Below, in pieces: positions 43,513-52,756 of a DNA stretch of 64,000 nucleotides. Under the pieces are notes generated by a model. It ran no database searches and was not told the origin of the DNA. It saw only the letters and a list, made by a program, of their open reading frames with translations. The position numbers and the translations under genes are program-made. Every line of letters starts with the position of its first letter. The first letter of the stretch is position 1. Origin of the DNA: Pelagisphaera sp964404745 (GTDB lineage: Bacteria; Verrucomicrobiota; Verrucomicrobiia; Opitutales; Opitutaceae); assembly GCA_964404745.1 (NCBI GenBank), contig CAYOLG010000007.1, forward strand, positions 81,807-145,806, in the 5' to 3' direction.

Positions 43513-44166
43513 ATGAACGAAACGAAGCGGAAAATTTTAGAGGCGGCCGAGGTAGAATTTGCGTTGAACGGCTACGGAGGGGCGTCTGTTCGGGAGATTA
43601 CCAAGCGCGCGGACGTGAACGTAGCTGCCATAAATTACCATTTTGGAAACAAGGAATCGCTATATAAGGAGATGGTTCGCAATCGTATCGAGCCGCTCAA
43701 TCGCAAGCGAATAGACATGCTTGAGAAGGCACTGGAGTCCAATGACCACTTTCCCCTCCCCTTGGAGCAAGTGGTCGAATTCTTGGTGCGCCCTATTCTT
43801 GCCGAACTGATGACTGATGATGGGAATGATTTCCGTTTCTTGCGGGTGATTGGAAGGGGGTTGTCAGAGGGACAGGCTTTTATGAGAGACTTCCACAGGG
43901 AGTTATTGCAAGAGATCGTGGCCAAGTATACAGCGGCGATTTCCGATTCGCTCCAAAATCCTGGATTCGAGAAAGTTGCCTACGGTATGCACCTATTGTC
44001 CTGCACGATTCTGGGTTCCATGATGCAGCATACCCGCCTCGAGCTTGTGTCAGCAGGCCGGATCGACTTAAATGATGTGGACGGCTTGTGCCAACACTTG
44101 GTGGCCTATATTTCCGGTGGTCTCAGGGCCGTTTCAGAGGTGGAGATGAGAGGAGTGGGATCGTGA
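43513..44166 (+). CDS. TetR family regulator of the RND efflux operon
   Basis: 217 residues. Residues about 5-60 form the TetR helix-turn-helix (ILEAAEVEFALNGYGGASVREITKRADVNVAAINYHFGNKESLY, canonical throughout). The C-terminal domain (about 75-210) resembles the CerR/DUF1956 group, with PLEQVVEFLVRP and FLRVIGRGLSEG. It should act as a ligand-released repressor. It is the first gene of a four-gene operon: its stop overlaps the GTG of the outer-membrane factor (GTGA), and a palindrome lies just upstream, so autoregulation is likely. The inducer is unknown. Confidence 0.93.
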   Translation: MNETKRKILEAAEVEFALNGYGGASVREITKRADVNVAAINYHFGNKESLYKEMVRNRIEPLNRKRIDMLEKALESNDHFPLPLEQVVEFLVRPILAELMTDDGNDFRFLRVIGRGLSEGQAFMRDFHRELLQEIVAKYTAAISDSLQNPGFEKVAYGMHLLSCTILGSMMQHTRLELVSAGRIDLNDVDGLCQHLVAYISGGLRAVSEVEMRGVGS

Positions 44167-45557
44167 AAAGGCCCCGAGCTGAGGGCTATTGGCTATTAGC
44201 TGGCGTCAGCTTGTTGGTCGGTTGCGCGACCACCTCTAAAGAGTCCCAGTCGATTTCTCATCTCCAAACGGGTGAGGCTTTCCGTATTGAGGAGCCTAGG
44301 CCCGATGCCTCATCGGCCGCTGCCAAATGGGCGTCTAGGTTTGGAGACGAAACGCTTGACGAGCTGATAGCAGAGGCTCTGGAGTCAAATATCGGACTCG
44401 ATGCAGCCAAGGCCAATGCCAAAGCCGTGGAGGCTGCTGCTCGGATTTCGGGGGCCTTGAAAGGGCCCAATCTGACCCTTGGATTGAATTCGGCGAAGCA
44501 GCAGAGCCGATTTTCCTTTTTGAATTTCCAAAAGATAGAGATCGAGTCCCACGCTCTTTCTCTCGGTTCCCAATGGGAGGTGGATCTTTGGGGGCGTTTG
44601 CGAGCGTCGCATGCGGCTGGAATTGCTGAGCTGGAAGCGGCGGCGGCGGATGTCGAGGCCCTCAAGCTCTCGATTTCTGGTCAAGTGGCTCGAGCCTGGT
44701 ACAATTTGCTGGAATCGCAATCCCAGTACGAGCTGGCCATTGATTCCGCCCGGTCTCTAGAAGACAAAGTAACATCCCTGGATCGGCGCTATGATCGCGG
44801 CCTAGTCACCAGTCTGGACCTGCGTCTCACTCGGGCTCAGGCTGCTTCCAGCAATGCTTTGGTCCAGCAACGCAAAACCCAGCTTGGCAATGCCAAGCGG
44901 AACCTTGAAACACTACTAGGCCGCTATCCGAGTGGTCAGCAGCCGAGCGATTACGGATTGCCAGATATGGAGGCTTCGATTCCGGAGGGGCTCTCTTCCG
45001 AGTTAGTGGGTCGTCGTCCAGACCTGTATGCGGCTGAACGGCGTTTGGCGGCCTCGCTATCGAGGCAAGAAGTGGCCGATCGCAGTTGGCTGCCCAGCTT
45101 GTCCCTGACCGGAAGCGCGGGTACCACGAGTAGCGAACTTACGGATCTGTTGAACTCCGACTTTTCCGTCTGGAATATCGCCGGCAATGTTGGTTCGGCT
45201 CTATTTTCTAGCGGACGTCAGAAAGCAGAGCGTGATCAAGCGGAAGCCATTGCGGAAGTTCAAATCGCCAATTTTCGATCCGTTGCCCAAACCGCATTCC
45301 AAGAGGTAGAAAACGCTCTTTCTAGCGAAGGAAATCTGGCTCGGCTTTCGGAGGAGACAGCTGTAGCCGCTGAAGAAAATCGGAAGGCTGAGGAGTTAGC
45401 TTGGGAGCAATATCAACGAGGGCTAATTGATATTACTGCCCTGCTAGATGCCCAGCGGCGAGCAAACGAATCCGCTAGTCAACTCGTGTCGGTCAAGAAC
45501 CAGCGCTTGCAGAACCGAATCAACCTCCATTTGGCTCTCGGGGGCGATTTCGAATAA
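44163..45557 (+). CDS. RND efflux outer membrane lipoprotein (NodT/TolC family)
   Basis: 464 residues from GTG 44163, which overlaps the TetR stop. A lipoprotein signal ends in LLVGC (lipobox Cys about residue 21). Two outer-membrane-efflux repeats follow, with the usual helical coiled coil (SISGQVARAWYNLLESQSQYELA ...) and the RRPDLYAAERRLAASLSRQEVA and QTAFQEVENALSS blocks. It forms the outer-membrane exit duct of a tripartite pump. The longer frame opening inside the TetR gene is not used, since the lipobox fixes the N-terminus. Confidence 0.93.
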   Translation: MKRPRAEGYWLLAGVSLLVGCATTSKESQSISHLQTGEAFRIEEPRPDASSAAAKWASRFGDETLDELIAEALESNIGLDAAKANAKAVEAAARISGALKGPNLTLGLNSAKQQSRFSFLNFQKIEIESHALSLGSQWEVDLWGRLRASHAAGIAELEAAAADVEALKLSISGQVARAWYNLLESQSQYELAIDSARSLEDKVTSLDRRYDRGLVTSLDLRLTRAQAASSNALVQQRKTQLGNAKRNLETLLGRYPSGQQPSDYGLPDMEASIPEGLSSELVGRRPDLYAAERRLAASLSRQEVADRSWLPSLSLTGSAGTTSSELTDLLNSDFSVWNIAGNVGSALFSSGRQKAERDQAEAIAEVQIANFRSVAQTAFQEVENALSSEGNLARLSEETAVAAEENRKAEELAWEQYQRGLIDITALLDAQRRANESASQLVSVKNQRLQNRINLHLALGGDFE

Positions 45558-45594
45558 TACAGTCAAAGCCAACTTTCGAATACAAAAAGATAGC

Positions 45595-46815
45595 ATGTCT
45601 TCCGAAAAAGAATCGATTATAACCTGGTTGCTCAAGTACGTGGCCCCAGTCTTGGTCTTGCTCGCCGTAGTAGCCCTGCTCGTTTTCGCTTTGCTGAATC
45701 GGCCCGTTCCCGAAAAAAAGGAACCGACCACTATCCTTCCTGTAGTTGAGGTGATGGAGGTGAAGTCCGAAGCATTGACGCTGGAGGCTCGAAGCCAAGG
45801 TACGGTGCAAGCGCGAACGGAAACCCTTTTGGTAGCCGAAGTGTCCGGGCGCATCCAGTCGGTCTCTAGCGCCTTTTTTGCGGGCGGCTATTTCAAGAAA
45901 GGAGATGCCTTGGTCGAGATCGATCGGGTGGACTATCAAGCGAATCTCGCCAACGCCAAAAGCCGCTTAGCGGAAGCTAGACTGGCCTGTGAGCAAGAGA
46001 AGGCTTTGGCCGATCAAGCCAAAGAGGACTGGGATTCGTTCGGGCGTGGGGAGGCAACGGACCTTGCTCTGAGGAAGCCCCAACTGGAACGGGCGGCAGC
46101 AATGCTCGAGTCCGCGAAAGCGGCGGTCCAAATTGCCGAGCGCGATCTCGCCCGCACTGTGGTGAGGGCGCCCTACGATGGGCGGATAAAGGAAAAGTTC
46201 GCGGATGTCGGGCAGATGGTGGGAGCTCGTCAGTCTCAGCTGGCTCGTATATATTCAACGGATACAGCGGAAATTCGGCTACCGCTGGCCATAGATCAAT
46301 TGAATTATCTGGAGCTCCCTGAAGCCTACAGCAATTACGCTAGCGTCGCGAATAAGCCTAGGGTGACGATATCGGCAGACTATGGGGGCGAGACCTATGA
46401 ATGGGTTGGCGTAGTCGATCGCGCAGAGGGCGCGATCGATGCCCGAACCCGCTTGTCCTATGTGGTGGCCCAGGTAGACCGGCCTTACGAAAAGGCTGCC
46501 CAGACCGACCGCCCACCCCTCAAAGTGGGACTATTCGTGGAGGCCACCATCGAGGGCAAGCGGATTGAAAACGCCTTTAGGATTCCCCGTCGCGCCCTTC
46601 AGGAGGGCGACGTGGTTTATGCGATCGACAAGGAAAATAGGGTCGTGATCAAGGACGTGGCAGTGTTGCAAAAGGGAATCGACACGGTGATCGTTACCGA
46701 GGGTCTAAGCGATGGTGATCGATTGTGTCTAACACCACTCGAATATGTGGTCATGGGTATGCAAGTGGAGTTGGATTCCTCGTTATCGATGGAAAACGAG
46801 ACGCGCAGCGAGTAG
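45595..46815 (+). CDS. RND efflux periplasmic adaptor (membrane fusion protein)
   Basis: 406 residues from ATG 45595. One N-terminal membrane anchor (about 12-34, YVAPVLVLLAVVALLVFALL), then the biotinyl-lipoyl half-motifs (EVSGRIQSVSSAFFAGGYFKKG and VVRAPYDGRIKEKFADVGQMV) around a short helical hairpin, a beta-barrel domain and a membrane-proximal domain (IPRRALQEGDVVYAID). It links the RND pump to the outer-membrane factor. It begins 37 bases after the preceding stop in the same operon. The upstream open frame to 45448 overlaps the lipoprotein gene and is not needed. Confidence 0.93.
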   Translation: MSSEKESIITWLLKYVAPVLVLLAVVALLVFALLNRPVPEKKEPTTILPVVEVMEVKSEALTLEARSQGTVQARTETLLVAEVSGRIQSVSSAFFAGGYFKKGDALVEIDRVDYQANLANAKSRLAEARLACEQEKALADQAKEDWDSFGRGEATDLALRKPQLERAAAMLESAKAAVQIAERDLARTVVRAPYDGRIKEKFADVGQMVGARQSQLARIYSTDTAEIRLPLAIDQLNYLELPEAYSNYASVANKPRVTISADYGGETYEWVGVVDRAEGAIDARTRLSYVVAQVDRPYEKAAQTDRPPLKVGLFVEATIEGKRIENAFRIPRRALQEGDVVYAIDKENRVVIKDVAVLQKGIDTVIVTEGLSDGDRLCLTPLEYVVMGMQVELDSSLSMENETRSE

Positions 46816-46837
46816 GAAACGATAGGGATATGCTGTT

Positions 46838-49800
46838 ATGATAGCCTGGTTTACCCGCAACGGCGTAGCCGCCAACCTAATCATGCTGATTCTCGCGATC
46901 GGCGGGATCGCGTCCGCGTTCATGGTAAAGCGAGAGTTGTTTCCTACCTTTTCGCTCGATTTGGTGACGATTCGCGTGCCCTACCTTGGCGCTTCGCCTG
47001 AGGAGGTAGAGGAATCGGTTATCGTTCGTATCGAGGAAGCCATTCAAGCAGTCGATGGCATTGAAGAAATGAACTCAGTGGCCCAAGAGGGCTACGGCTT
47101 GGTGAATGTCACGGTCGACAGGGGTTACGACATCGGCAAAGTCAAGGACGAGATTAAAACGAGGGTCGATGCCATTACTACGTTCCCGGCCAATACCGAG
47201 CGCCCGATTGTCGATGAACCTCTGATTCCTAAGGAAGTGATACGCGTTTCCGTATATGGAGACGCGAGTGAGAAGCAAATCAAGAAGATAGCGGATCGCG
47301 TTCGGGATGATCTGGTCGAGCTTGACGGAATCAGTCAAGTGAACGTCGATGGAGTTCGGGACTACGAAGTCTCCATCGAAGTATCCGAAAGCGCATTACG
47401 AAACTATAACTTGAGTTTCGATCAGGTCGTGCAAGCGGTGCGCGGAAGTTCGATCGATTTACCGGGCGGCTTGATCAAGGCGAATGGTGGGGAGATATCC
47501 TTAAGGACCAAAGAGCAGGACTATGTCGGGAGCGATTTTCGGGATATCGTGCTCCTCGCGAATCCTGACGGAGGAAAACTGACTTTAGGCGAGGTAGCCA
47601 CTGTCAAGGACGGGTTTGCCGACCAAGATATAGTCACGCTCTTCAACGGAAAGCCGGCGGCGATCGTTCTGGTCAAGGAAGTCGGTGACGAGAATCCATT
47701 GGAAATCTCGGAAATGGTTTATGAATACGTAGAGGAGGCTATGGATACTTGGGTCCCCGAAGGAGTCGCCTTGGAGGCATGGAGCGACTCTTCCTTCTAT
47801 CTTCAGGGACGTATTGACATGCTGGTCGAGAATGGCCTCATCGGATTCGGCTTAGTCCTCATAGCTCTAGCTGTCTTTCTGAGGCCTACCCTCGCCTTTT
47901 TCGTCGCCATCGGAATTCCAGTGAGCTTCTTGGCCACCATTGCCATCGCTCCGGGACTCGGAATCACTATCAATCTTCTTTCGCTCTTCGCCTTTATTTT
48001 GGTCTTGGGAATCGTTGTGGATGACGCGATTGTCGTGGGTGAAAGCGTCTTTACCGAATTTCAGAGAAACGGTCCTGGAGTGGAGAGCGCGATCAGAGGC
48101 GCCCATCGCGTTTCCATGCCCGTAACCTTTGCGGTGATCACGACCGCGGTCGCCTTTATTCCAGTGTTTTTCTTGCCTGGGATGATCGGCAAATTCATGT
48201 ATACGGTCCCAGTAGTAGTGATTCCTACACTACTGTTTTCCCTTGTGCAGAGCAAGCTAGTGCTCCCCTATCATCTGTCTCTGTGCCATGTGGGTGACAA
48301 AGATGGGCGCAGCAAGCTAAATCCTTTCTCGCGCCTGCAACGCAAGTTTTCCGATGGGATGGAAAGGTTTATTGATAACGTGTACATGCCTACTCTGGAT
48401 AAAGCTTTGAAATTCCGCTGGCTAACCCTGTCTCTTTTCCTATCCGCGCTGTTGCTCTCCTTCTCGCTGGTCGCTTTTGGAGCTATTCGCTTCGTCTTCT
48501 TTCCATCCGTTCCTTCCGACTACATTTTCCTGGAATTGAAGATGGCTGAAGGGACACCCATCCAAGAAACCACCAAAGCAATCAATCGGATCGACGAGGC
48601 CATAGACGAAATTGCCGCAGAGCAAATGGCTGCCGGCCAGATCAACCTAATCAAGAACAAGGCTGTATTTCTGGGATACAGCGTTGTTTCTGGCGGTCCA
48701 AGCCCGGCTTCCTTCAACTCGGGCGGCAATATTGGCTCCGTAATCCTGGAGCTTTCTAAAGCGGAAGTCCGCGATTCCAATGCCGATGAGATCGCTCGCT
48801 TGTGGCGAGAAAAGGTGGGCGAAATCCCCGGGGCCCGAAAATTGAATTTCATGTCCAATGCCTCGGGGCCGGCAGGGCTGCCGGTAGATATTCGACTGAC
48901 CGGCCGGAATTTCGACGATTTGAAAGCCGCCTCTTTGGAGATCCAGGAGGAGTTGAAGCAGTTCGACGGCTTGCTGGACATCCGGGACACGTACTCGGAA
49001 GGCGAACGCGAATTGAAGGTGACGCTCAAGGACAATGCCCGGGCTCTTGGGCTGACGGCGGCCAGCCTCGGTCAGCAAATTCGTTTCGCCTTTTACGGAG
49101 CCGAGGCCCAGCGCGTGCAGCGGGACAAGGAAGACGTCCGTGTCATGGTTCGCTATCCGGAGGAGGATCGTGACTCTTTAGGGAATCTGGAAAGCATGCG
49201 CATCGTAGCGCCCAATGGAGCTCGCATTCCCATTTCGGAGGTCGCGAATGTCGAGTCCGGCACAGGCTACCCGTCGATTTCTCGACTCGATCGCAACCGA
49301 ACCATCAACGTTCAAGCGGACGCGGATAAAGCGGTATTGAACTCGGATTCCCTTAACGCTGCTCTCTACGGGAAATATCCGAGCGACCACGATTCGATTC
49401 TCGGTCGCGTGCTGGAAAAGTATCCGGGAGTGACGCCCATTAAGGGTGGAGAAGCCAAGGACATGGAGGAGTCCATACCGGCTATTATGACCGGCGGGGT
49501 TCTGGTGTTGGTCATAATTTACGCGCTCTTGGCCATCCCCTTCAAAAGCTACCTGCAGCCCTTGATTGTCATCTCAGTTATACCGTTTGGCATTGGCGGG
49601 GCGATTTATGGGCATTTGATCAATTTCCAAAACTTCGGGACGCCTCAGGACCTCAGCCTACTTTCTCTGCTAGGCATTATCGCTATGTCCGGGGTCGTGG
49701 TGAATGACTCGCTCGTTCTGGTCGAACGAATCAATCGGCTAAGGCATGAAGAGGGCATGTCCGTCTTCGACGCCGTTCATGTCGGCGGGAGCCAGCGCTT

Positions 49801-50065
49801 CCGGGCTATCATTTTGACGTCGGTGACGACCTTTGTGGGACTTGTGCCCATATTGATGGAAAAGAGCCTGCAGGCCCAGTTCCTCATTCCCATGGCTACA
49901 TCGTTGGCATTCGGCGTGCTTTTTGCCACCTTCATCACCTTGCTGCTTGTCCCCTGCTCGTATTTGATTCTGGAAGACTACAAGCGTTTCTTCGTTTGGT
50001 GGTGGCGGGGAATACGCCGCCTGCCCAAAGAGTCGAAACCGCAAGTGTCGGAACCGGCTGCTTGA
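46838..50065 (+). CDS. RND family inner membrane efflux pump (AcrB/HAE1-like)
   Basis: 1075 residues, the usual length. Twelve membrane helices in two halves with large periplasmic loops after the first and seventh: the start MIAWFTRNGVAANLIMLI, KRELFPTFSLD, and the proton-relay Asp pair in helix 4 (VLGIVVDDAIVVGE). The second half shows LLGIIAMSGVVVNDSLVLVERIN. It uses the proton gradient to export small hydrophobic compounds with the adaptor and outer-membrane factor upstream. The sequence is closer to the broad 'efflux RND permease' group of environmental bacteria than to drug-specific AcrB. Substrate unknown; it is the last gene of the TetR-controlled operon. Confidence 0.95.
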   Translation: MIAWFTRNGVAANLIMLILAIGGIASAFMVKRELFPTFSLDLVTIRVPYLGASPEEVEESVIVRIEEAIQAVDGIEEMNSVAQEGYGLVNVTVDRGYDIGKVKDEIKTRVDAITTFPANTERPIVDEPLIPKEVIRVSVYGDASEKQIKKIADRVRDDLVELDGISQVNVDGVRDYEVSIEVSESALRNYNLSFDQVVQAVRGSSIDLPGGLIKANGGEISLRTKEQDYVGSDFRDIVLLANPDGGKLTLGEVATVKDGFADQDIVTLFNGKPAAIVLVKEVGDENPLEISEMVYEYVEEAMDTWVPEGVALEAWSDSSFYLQGRIDMLVENGLIGFGLVLIALAVFLRPTLAFFVAIGIPVSFLATIAIAPGLGITINLLSLFAFILVLGIVVDDAIVVGESVFTEFQRNGPGVESAIRGAHRVSMPVTFAVITTAVAFIPVFFLPGMIGKFMYTVPVVVIPTLLFSLVQSKLVLPYHLSLCHVGDKDGRSKLNPFSRLQRKFSDGMERFIDNVYMPTLDKALKFRWLTLSLFLSALLLSFSLVAFGAIRFVFFPSVPSDYIFLELKMAEGTPIQETTKAINRIDEAIDEIAAEQMAAGQINLIKNKAVFLGYSVVSGGPSPASFNSGGNIGSVILELSKAEVRDSNADEIARLWREKVGEIPGARKLNFMSNASGPAGLPVDIRLTGRNFDDLKAASLEIQEELKQFDGLLDIRDTYSEGERELKVTLKDNARALGLTAASLGQQIRFAFYGAEAQRVQRDKEDVRVMVRYPEEDRDSLGNLESMRIVAPNGARIPISEVANVESGTGYPSISRLDRNRTINVQADADKAVLNSDSLNAALYGKYPSDHDSILGRVLEKYPGVTPIKGGEAKDMEESIPAIMTGGVLVLVIIYALLAIPFKSYLQPLIVISVIPFGIGGAIYGHLINFQNFGTPQDLSLLSLLGIIAMSGVVVNDSLVLVERINRLRHEEGMSVFDAVHVGGSQRFRAIILTSVTTFVGLVPILMEKSLQAQFLIPMATSLAFGVLFATFITLLLVPCSYLILEDYKRFFVWWWRGIRRLPKESKPQVSEPAA

Positions 50066-50127
50066 GAATCCGCCTTGGCAGCCCCTCGGCGAAACATGCG
50101 ATCAGCCCTATTGTTTCGTAGGCAGTC

Positions 50128-50877
50128 TTAAAGCAACCGTCGGTTCAGGGCGAAGCTTTGGCCCGAGGGTCCGAACTTGTGTTGGGTGGCCAGGAATAGC
50201 GCCATGGGGACGACATCCTCAGCTCCTTTGAACCATTCGTTCTCCCAGGCTCCTTCATTAACAATGTAGGGCTCGAAGGTTTCGCCTTTGGGGATGTTGG
50301 CCTTGACAGGACCGGGTATCATCTCATTGACGGTGATGCCGAATTGAGCGAATTCGATGGCCATGGATTGGGTGAGCGACCAAAGACCGGCTTTCGCAGC
50401 GCTGTAAGCTGAACTCGTCAAATCAGGCCGCCGTCCCATCCCCGAGCCCATGGTGAGTATTTGTCCATTGGCGCTTTTCTTCAGCAATGGGAGAGCGGCT
50501 TTGGCTACGTGAAAAGCCGTGTAAAGGTTAATCTCGACGGTGTTTATCCAAGCGGACGTATCCACATTTTCAATAGACGCTTTGGCGGCGTTTCCACCTG
50601 CATTGAGGAACACGAGGTCTAGCTGGCCAAACTCGGAATCGATGCCATCGATTAACTCTTTGGCTTCCTCCTCTTTAGTCAAATCTGCGGCTAATCCGAA
50701 TCCGACACCTCCCGACTCCGATATCATCTCGAGCGTTTTGTCGATTTCGCTTTGCGTGCGAGAGGATATTGCTACCTTGGCTCCTTCTTTCGCGTAGGCC
50801 AAGGCGATTGCTCTTCCGAGTCCGCGTCCACCACCGGTTAATAAGGCGACTCTTCCTTCTAGCGACCTTTTTGACAT
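50128..50877 (-). CDS. Short-chain dehydrogenase/reductase (SDR)
   Basis: 249 residues from ATG 50877 (MSKRSLEGRVALLTGG); an upstream start at 50919 is open but adds residues not typical of the family. Classical SDR: TGGGRGLG cofactor loop, NAGG, catalytic Ser in TMGSG, YSAAK (Tyr, Lys) and the IPGPVKANIP region after it. NAD(P)-dependent oxidation or reduction of a small alcohol or ketone in the cytoplasm. It is isolated: opposite in direction to the efflux operon before it and to the sulfatase after it. Confidence 0.9.
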   Translation of the reverse strand: MSKRSLEGRVALLTGGGRGLGRAIALAYAKEGAKVAISSRTQSEIDKTLEMISESGGVGFGLAADLTKEEEAKELIDGIDSEFGQLDLVFLNAGGNAAKASIENVDTSAWINTVEINLYTAFHVAKAALPLLKKSANGQILTMGSGMGRRPDLTSSAYSAAKAGLWSLTQSMAIEFAQFGITVNEMIPGPVKANIPKGETFEPYIVNEGAWENEWFKGAEDVVPMALFLATQHKFGPSGQSFALNRRLL

Positions 50878-51273
50878 GCAATGACCATTGGCAAGCCGAA
50901 CAAGTCGCTCAAGCTTCAAGCAATGATTACTGGCGTTTTCTTGGCTTCGAGTTAGCTCACTCGGTTCAATTCAAGACAAGGTTGAAGCTGGTAGCGGTGG
51001 GTTAAGTTGACGCTAATGCGGCCAGCGGGATAGAGCTCCACCCTTGTTGCGTTGTTCGGAATGGTGGAACCCGACCCTCTGGGCGGGTTTTTCAGATGTA
51101 AGATCGCCGCTCGCGGCGATCACAGAAGCGATGGATGCGCTTCATCATGAGGATTATAGGTTTTCGAAAATTAAGCTAGAGCTAAAGTTCATAGCTATCG
51201 GTTAGGCCTCTTCGGGAATCTTTTATTGCCAAGAGAAATGGCGAGCGGCAACTTAACCGCCCTTTTCTGGCAT
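50878..51273. other. Divergent gap before the cytoplasmic-type sulfatase, with family C repeat
   Basis: 396 bases without a supported gene other than possible N-terminal extensions of the flanking ones. It contains the family C repeat at 51033-51092. The divergent SDR and sulfatase promoters must be here, but no distinct element was recognised. Confidence 0.5.
51033..51092. repeat. Family C repeat unit (51068-51089 hairpin)
   Basis: GAGCTCCACCC tail, spacer, then hairpin AACCCG-ACCCTCTGGG-CGGGTT followed by TTT. The loop is the complement of the family C core while the stem differs from the AGCTCG/CGAGCT of other copies yet stays paired. Confidence 0.75.
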
Positions 51274-52635
51274 ATGAGTTCAAAGAAGCACCCAAACGTA
51301 ATCGTTTTTTTCACTGATCAACAGAGATGGGATACCTGTGGCGCCCATGGAAATCCGCTTGGCCTTACGCCCAATTTCGACCGCATGGCGGATAACGGCA
51401 CGCATATCGATGCCTCTATCACTTGCCAGCCAGTTTGCGGGCCCGCTCGCTCGTGTTTACAGACGGGGCTCTACGCGACGCGAACGGGCTCCTGGAGAAA
51501 TGGCATTCCGCTCGATAAGAGTCTAACCACAATCGCCCAACTTTACACTCAGGCCGGATACAACACGGGCTACATCGGCAAATGGCATCTGGGAACCAAG
51601 GACGATATCGTGCCTGCCGAAGAGCGAGGCGGCTATGACTATTGGCTCGCAGCCAACTTGCTAGAGTTCTGCTCGGATGCTTACGACTGCAACCTCTGGG
51701 ACAAAGACAATGAGAAAGTGCATTTGCCGGGCTACCGAGTGGACGCGATGACCGATGCGGTGATTCGCTATATCGACGATGCCAATAAACAAGATAAGCC
51801 CTTCTTTTTATTCACATCCTATTTAGAGCCGCACCATCAGAACCATGTTGACGATTATCCTCCTCCAGACGGGTACCGCGAGCAATATACGGGCAAATGG
51901 ATGCCGCCCGACTTGCAGCAATTGGGTGGTAGTAGCGGTCAGCACCTGGGTGGCTATTTGGGCATGATCAAACGGCTAGACGAAGCTTTAGGACGCATAC
52001 GCGACGCCCTAAAAAGTCTGAAAATCGATCAGGACACCATCATTCTCTACACGGCTGACCATGGCTGCCACTTCAAGACGCGCAATTCTGAATACAAACG
52101 ATCTTGTCACGAGTCTTCCGTTCGCGTTCCCACCGCTTTTTGCGGCCCGGGCTTCGACGGGGGCGGCCGCCGCAAGGAAGTTACCAGCCTGGTGGATCTG
52201 GTACCCACCTTGCTCGATGCTAGTGGGATCGAGCCTCCTAGCGAGATGCCCGGAAGATCGTTGATGCCCATTTTAAGAGGGGAATCCAAGGATTGGGAGC
52301 AGGAGGTGTTCATACAGATCAGCGAATCCCAAGTGGGTAGAGCCTTGCGAACGAGCCGATGGAAATACGGCATCGTGGCCCCGGATGGGAACGGCTGGAA
52401 TGATCCAGATTCGGATACCTATGTTGAGAGCTTCTTGTACGATTTGCATTCGGATCCTTACGAGCTGCAAAATTTGATTGGATACGCATCCCACCGCGAG
52501 GTAGCCGATCATCTGCAAAAAAGGATATTGCAGGCAATGGAACGGGCCGGCGAATCGCGACCTGCAATCTCCAATCACGCGATTACGCGACCGGAATCCC
52601 AGCGCGTGGTGTACCCAGAGGAGATTCGGCAGTAG
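51274..52635 (+). CDS. Sulfatase without signal peptide, CGPAR type
   Basis: 453 residues from ATG 51274 (MSSKKHPNVIVFFTDQQRWD); starts at 51238 or 51226 add residues with no signal peptide either. FGly motif CGPAR (Cys55), GKWHLGT, SYLEPHHQNHVDD and TADHGCHF give a complete active site, and TDQQRWDTCGAHG is typical of the choline-sulfatase/phosphonate-hydrolase-like branch. Lack of an export signal suggests a cytoplasmic enzyme acting on a small sulfated molecule or imported oligosaccharide, unlike the eleven other sulfatases here. It is isolated from them by 26 kb and flanked by family C repeats on both sides. Confidence 0.92.
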   Translation: MSSKKHPNVIVFFTDQQRWDTCGAHGNPLGLTPNFDRMADNGTHIDASITCQPVCGPARSCLQTGLYATRTGSWRNGIPLDKSLTTIAQLYTQAGYNTGYIGKWHLGTKDDIVPAEERGGYDYWLAANLLEFCSDAYDCNLWDKDNEKVHLPGYRVDAMTDAVIRYIDDANKQDKPFFLFTSYLEPHHQNHVDDYPPPDGYREQYTGKWMPPDLQQLGGSSGQHLGGYLGMIKRLDEALGRIRDALKSLKIDQDTIILYTADHGCHFKTRNSEYKRSCHESSVRVPTAFCGPGFDGGGRRKEVTSLVDLVPTLLDASGIEPPSEMPGRSLMPILRGESKDWEQEVFIQISESQVGRALRTSRWKYGIVAPDGNGWNDPDSDTYVESFLYDLHSDPYELQNLIGYASHREVADHLQKRILQAMERAGESRPAISNHAITRPESQRVVYPEEIRQ

Positions 52636-52670
52636 GGTAAGTCCCTCATCTAGTCAATAGGGGAGCACAA

Positions 52671-52742
52671 AAACCCGCCCGGAGGTCCGGTCCCACCCTT
52701 GCAAATATCGCAACAGTTTGAGCTCGACCTCTGGGCGAGCTC
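52671..52742. repeat. Family C repeat unit (52720-52742 hairpin), possible hppA terminator
   Basis: Two opposed hairpins: AACCCG-CCCGGAGGT-(CCGGTC) at 52672-52692 and GAGCTCG-ACCTCTGGG-CGAGCTC at 52720-52742. Read on the minus strand, directly after the hppA stop, the unit ends in GGGCGGGTTTTTG, resembling an intrinsic terminator. Confidence 0.75.
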
Positions 52743-52756
52743 AATTCGATTCTCCC

